Part shown: piece after piece, positions 61,401 through 64,000 of the stretch | How positions within the stretch are numbered: the stretch's first letter is position 1 | How the letters are laid out: each line of letters starts with the position of its first letter | Source: Cristatella mucedo | Lineage: Eukaryota; Bryozoa; Phylactolaemata; Cristatellidae | Length of the DNA stretch: 64,000 bases | Assembly: GCA_009760855.2 (NCBI GenBank) | Contig: WPIO01000004.1 | Span: forward strand, 9,985,501-10,049,500 | Direction: 5' to 3' | Made by a program: the position numbers and the translations under genes | Notes under the pieces: model-generated | What the model was told of the DNA's origin: nothing | What the model saw: the letters and a program-made list of their open reading frames with translations, nothing else | Databases searched by the model: none

Positions 61401-63630
61401 GGTGCAGCTCACTTCAAGTGGGCTCGCTGTAAATAAGCCATTCATCACGGCGGCCTCCGTGCCACGCACTGCTTAACACTCAAGAGAGCAGCGAGGCGGA
61501 GGCTCCAAGCGCAGACTCCGCCATCCAGCGAATGCAGCATCCGGTGGTGGGGGAGGGATGCCTCGAGCACCCGAGGAGCCCCGGGCGCCTGACTCGGCTC
61601 TGCTCTAGACGCGTGGCACGACGCATGGCACAATGGCAGGCTCGTGCCTCGTCGTGACGTCATCGAACCGATCCACACACTGCGCCGGCACTCGCGAGGA
61701 GGCTCGCAGCAGCCGAGACGGTCGAGTTAGTTGGATCGATTATTAATAATGACTGCAATAGCTGGCAGACAGCTATTGCCAAGCGTGGCAGCATTCGTCG
61801 AGTTCTCGACCTGTGGGCTTTAGGGAGCTGTCCTCCTCCTGAGACCTCTCTACAAGGTCTGCAGAGACCAAGGCCCTCAGAGCTAGACCCACCTGATTCA
61901 AAAGCTGTCAACACGAATAGCGCGAGCACGATGCACTGACGAATGACTGGGCCGCTGCCACCATTGATGGCCACGAGTACTAAGCGAGTTCGAAAAAAGC
62001 ACCTTGAGCGTGCAGCGTGTCTAGGCAGCAGCAGCAAGTCAGCGGCTCCGCGAACACATCGTAATGACCTACACGTGTGCATGCACCCAAAATCTATCTA
62101 AGCAATCTATCTAAGCACGAGGCTCTGCTGTGCCGCCCACGAGGAAGCCTCTTGAGCATTGACGGGACAGTACTGCATGGCAACAAAGCTGGAGCCGGAG
62201 AGTCTCGACTATGCATTGCTCAGGGCTCAATGTGACGACGACCACTCTTGAACCGATGAAATTCGCCTCCCAACATGCAGCCCTAATTAGACACGAACCG
62301 GCATTCCAATGCTGTACAGGACTGTGAGGGAACGTGACTCTGCAGCCTGCGAGCATTGGGACCCTACGAGGGCGTAGACTGCCTAAGCAGCTGCAGGCTC
62401 TTAAGTTGTGATGGGCAGCCGATGACTCGGCAGTCCTGCCCAAATCCATGCATTGGCAGCATCTGTGGGGACATCCATCAACCACCAACTGCCGCCCAGC
62501 GGGTTCGGAACGACCAATGGCTCGACAGTGCAAAAACAATGCATTCATGGAATATAAGGGCTGCCGAAGGAGTTCGTGGAGGGAGGGCTCGATCCCTCGA
62601 CACCAGCAGACGTCTAGTGTGTAGACTGGGCTTGGCCTGCGTGATTCTGGAGAATAAAGTGTTTGGTGTTCGAGCCAGCAGGCTTGTTGCTCGGTCGTGC
62701 TCTCCAGCCCGACGACAGGTCGTGCGGAGGGCTGTCACAAGGACCCAAGCGCTGTCAGCAACTCTGCGCCTGCTGCAGTTGACCACCCGACGTTTGCGAC
62801 AGCCAATGTTTGCAATGGCTTGCTTGCTCTCCTGAAGCTCAACAGATGCGCACGCGCTTTATTCGGAAGACGACACTTGATGCACGTGCGCCAAAACGCA
62901 TCAGGCTGCTAAGTGCAACGGCGTGACTGGTTGACGTTGGCTCGGCCCACTTTTGCTGCCTCTGCCTCGTTGCCAACGCCCAACACCCTGTAGGTCCCTA
63001 ATGCAGCATTCACAAAAAGCTACACTTATGTGGTCCAATTTTCACTCGATCCAGTCACAACAACTTTCTCTTACGTTCGTGATGCTCTTTGATGGTGATC
63101 TAGCCTAAATGCTCTGGTGATATTGCTAGTTAAGACATGGTCATGAAAAAAATTGGATCGTGTAAATGCATCTTAAGGCATGCACGAAAGCCTTGTCAAT
63201 TCGGAAAACAGCTAAACAAAACTATTTTGATTTTCAAGCTGTCAGCTACTACCTCAACACGGAGCACCAGTTTCAACTAAGATGAAGAAAAAGAAACGAT
63301 CAGCTCCTATGTCAATGCATTGCGGGTGAGGCAATTCCTAGGCCGGGTGGGGAGGCGACTCCCAGGCCGGGTGGGGAGGCGACTCCTAGGGGGAAGCGAC
63401 TCCTCAGGGCGAGGCGTCTTGCTGCACATTGCTGGTGTGTAGCGCCAGCCAAGCAACACGGTCAAACCTGCCTGCCAGATCCATAAGTGTACACCTGGCC
63501 CAGCTGAGTGAGCAGCATCGCGTGCTCCTTGCCGCAGTCTACCGACTTCACTCTCATGGTCACGCTCAGGCTTCGAAAGCACGGACTTCCTTCCACGGCG
63601 CACGATGCGAACACTTCCCCAGACTCTTCA

Positions 63631-63673
<43 letters not shown>

Positions 63674-64000
63674 GAGCTCGCACGAGAGGCGTCATCGGTA
63701 TCTCACGAAAGCACAAAAAATCCGGCTGGACATGGCGCTCGCAAGTTTACCTCCGAGGACGAGCACGGATCCTTCCCCGGCAGCCAATCCACGCAGGGCT
63801 GAGCCAGTGGCGTGCAGCCCAACCTCAAGCCGTCTCGCCGGGGCCACGAATTCGGCGTCAGAAGTGACCAGTACGCTGTCGTCGGTTAGCAAGAAAACAG
63901 ACGCCCACGAGGCGGCGACATCTTTCACTGCTAGCTCGGCGGAAGGAATGGCGGCCCGGCCGCCTTCGCCAACGATGCTCAACTTGCCGTCTGCATAAGT
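58460..64000 (-). CDS. RCCD1: RCCD1 homologue (RCC1-repeat protein), N-terminus off window
   Basis: Five minus-strand exons join in phase: 63751-64000 (partial), 63472-63625, 60840-60961, 60403-60627 and 58460-58647 (stop TAA at 58460-58462). About 312 residues of a beta-propeller protein are visible, with RCC1 motifs '[20 protein letters not shown]', 'RGQLGHGG', '[12 protein letters not shown]', '[17 protein letters not shown]', '[12 protein letters not shown]', '[15 protein letters not shown]' and '[11 protein letters not shown]'. The order and the 'SAGGWHS'/'WGWNESGQL' signatures match RCCD1 rather than RCC1 itself. In mammals RCCD1 works with the JmjC protein KDM8 in the nucleus on H3K36 methylation and chromosome segregation (family knowledge). 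Two introns appear to use GC donors. It is tail-to-tail with the myosin gene. The first visible exon may start at 63990, after a possible tgcag acceptor. Confidence 0.85.
58648..60402 (-). other. RCCD1 intron, GC-AG type, with SINE-A
   Basis: The donor, minus strand, is gcaagc at 60402-60397, and the acceptor ctgtag. This join makes '[17 protein letters not shown]', the same length as in the family. It contains a SINE-A copy (58919-59108) and a short G-run near 59742-59757. Nothing else is recognised. Confidence 0.7.
58919..59108 (-). mobile_element. SINE-A copy with (AAAT)n tail
   Basis: Full-length minus-strand copy: AAAT repeats (58919-58933), the complement of 'tacaaaagaggctgttaaat', the hairpin 'ccaccgcttgcggtgg', the B-box complement near 59036-59046 and the A-box end near 59085-59105. 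It is nearly identical to 6524-6718. Confidence 0.8.
60962..63471 (-). other. RCCD1 intron, GC-AG type
   Basis: The donor, minus strand, is gcaggt at 63471-63466, and the acceptor ttaaag. The join gives '[14 protein letters not shown]', equal in length to the family. It contains a GC-rich tandem repeat (63327-63415). No other feature is seen in 2.5 kb. Confidence 0.65.
63327..63415. repeat. Tandem repeat, about 25-bp unit
   Basis: Two full copies of a unit with 'aggccgggtggggaggcgac' and shorter decayed copies after them. Confidence 0.85.
63631..63678. repeat. (GA)n microsatellite serving as pyrimidine tract
   Basis: On the minus strand this is a CT run ending six bases before the acceptor of the exon that starts at 63625, so it forms the polypyrimidine tract of that 125-bp intron. 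Confidence 0.85.

Overview
The window is nuclear DNA from an animal, probably an invertebrate; the phylum cannot be fixed from the sequence. The evidence is one split gene of about 49 kb with GT-AG (and some GC-AG) introns, an MH2 (SMAD-type) domain, which is an animal domain, an RCCD1 homologue, many copies of a CR1/L2-type LINE, two tRNA-like SINE families, a hAT-type MITE and dense GA/TC, TA and AC microsatellites. Nothing in it looks bacterial.

Positions 1-8433 hold repeats only. From 8434 to 57885 (+) I could assemble by eye a 31-exon gene whose exon phases agree at every junction and give an open frame of about 1,619 codons. Exons 1-16 encode a complete myosin motor of class III/XVI type with P-loop, switch I, switch II and actin-binding strand. 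Exon 17 encodes a class XVI-like lever with one IQ motif. Exon 18 encodes a long E/R/Q-rich charged helix and a low-complexity tail. Exons 19-24 are short linker exons. Exons 25-27 encode an MH2 domain related to Smad4. Exons 28-31 encode a tail of about 100 residues ending in a stop at 57883-57885. A myosin motor joined to an MH2 domain is the standout of the window; I know of no described protein of this kind.

From the right edge back to 58460, on the minus strand and tail-to-tail with the myosin gene, lies most of an RCCD1 homologue (RCC1-repeat protein, the KDM8 partner in mammals). Five exons are visible and the N-terminus is off the window. Two of its introns, and one in the myosin gene, appear to use GC donors.

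The introns, up to 9.2 kb, carry the mobile elements. One SINE family ends in the same 3' tail as the LINE, which suggests that the LINE machinery mobilised it. A degenerate TTTAGGG-like block with a TA tract sits between two identical 67-bp direct repeats in intron 2. All gene models here are hand-made from splice signals, phase and family knowledge; no database search or transcript was available.
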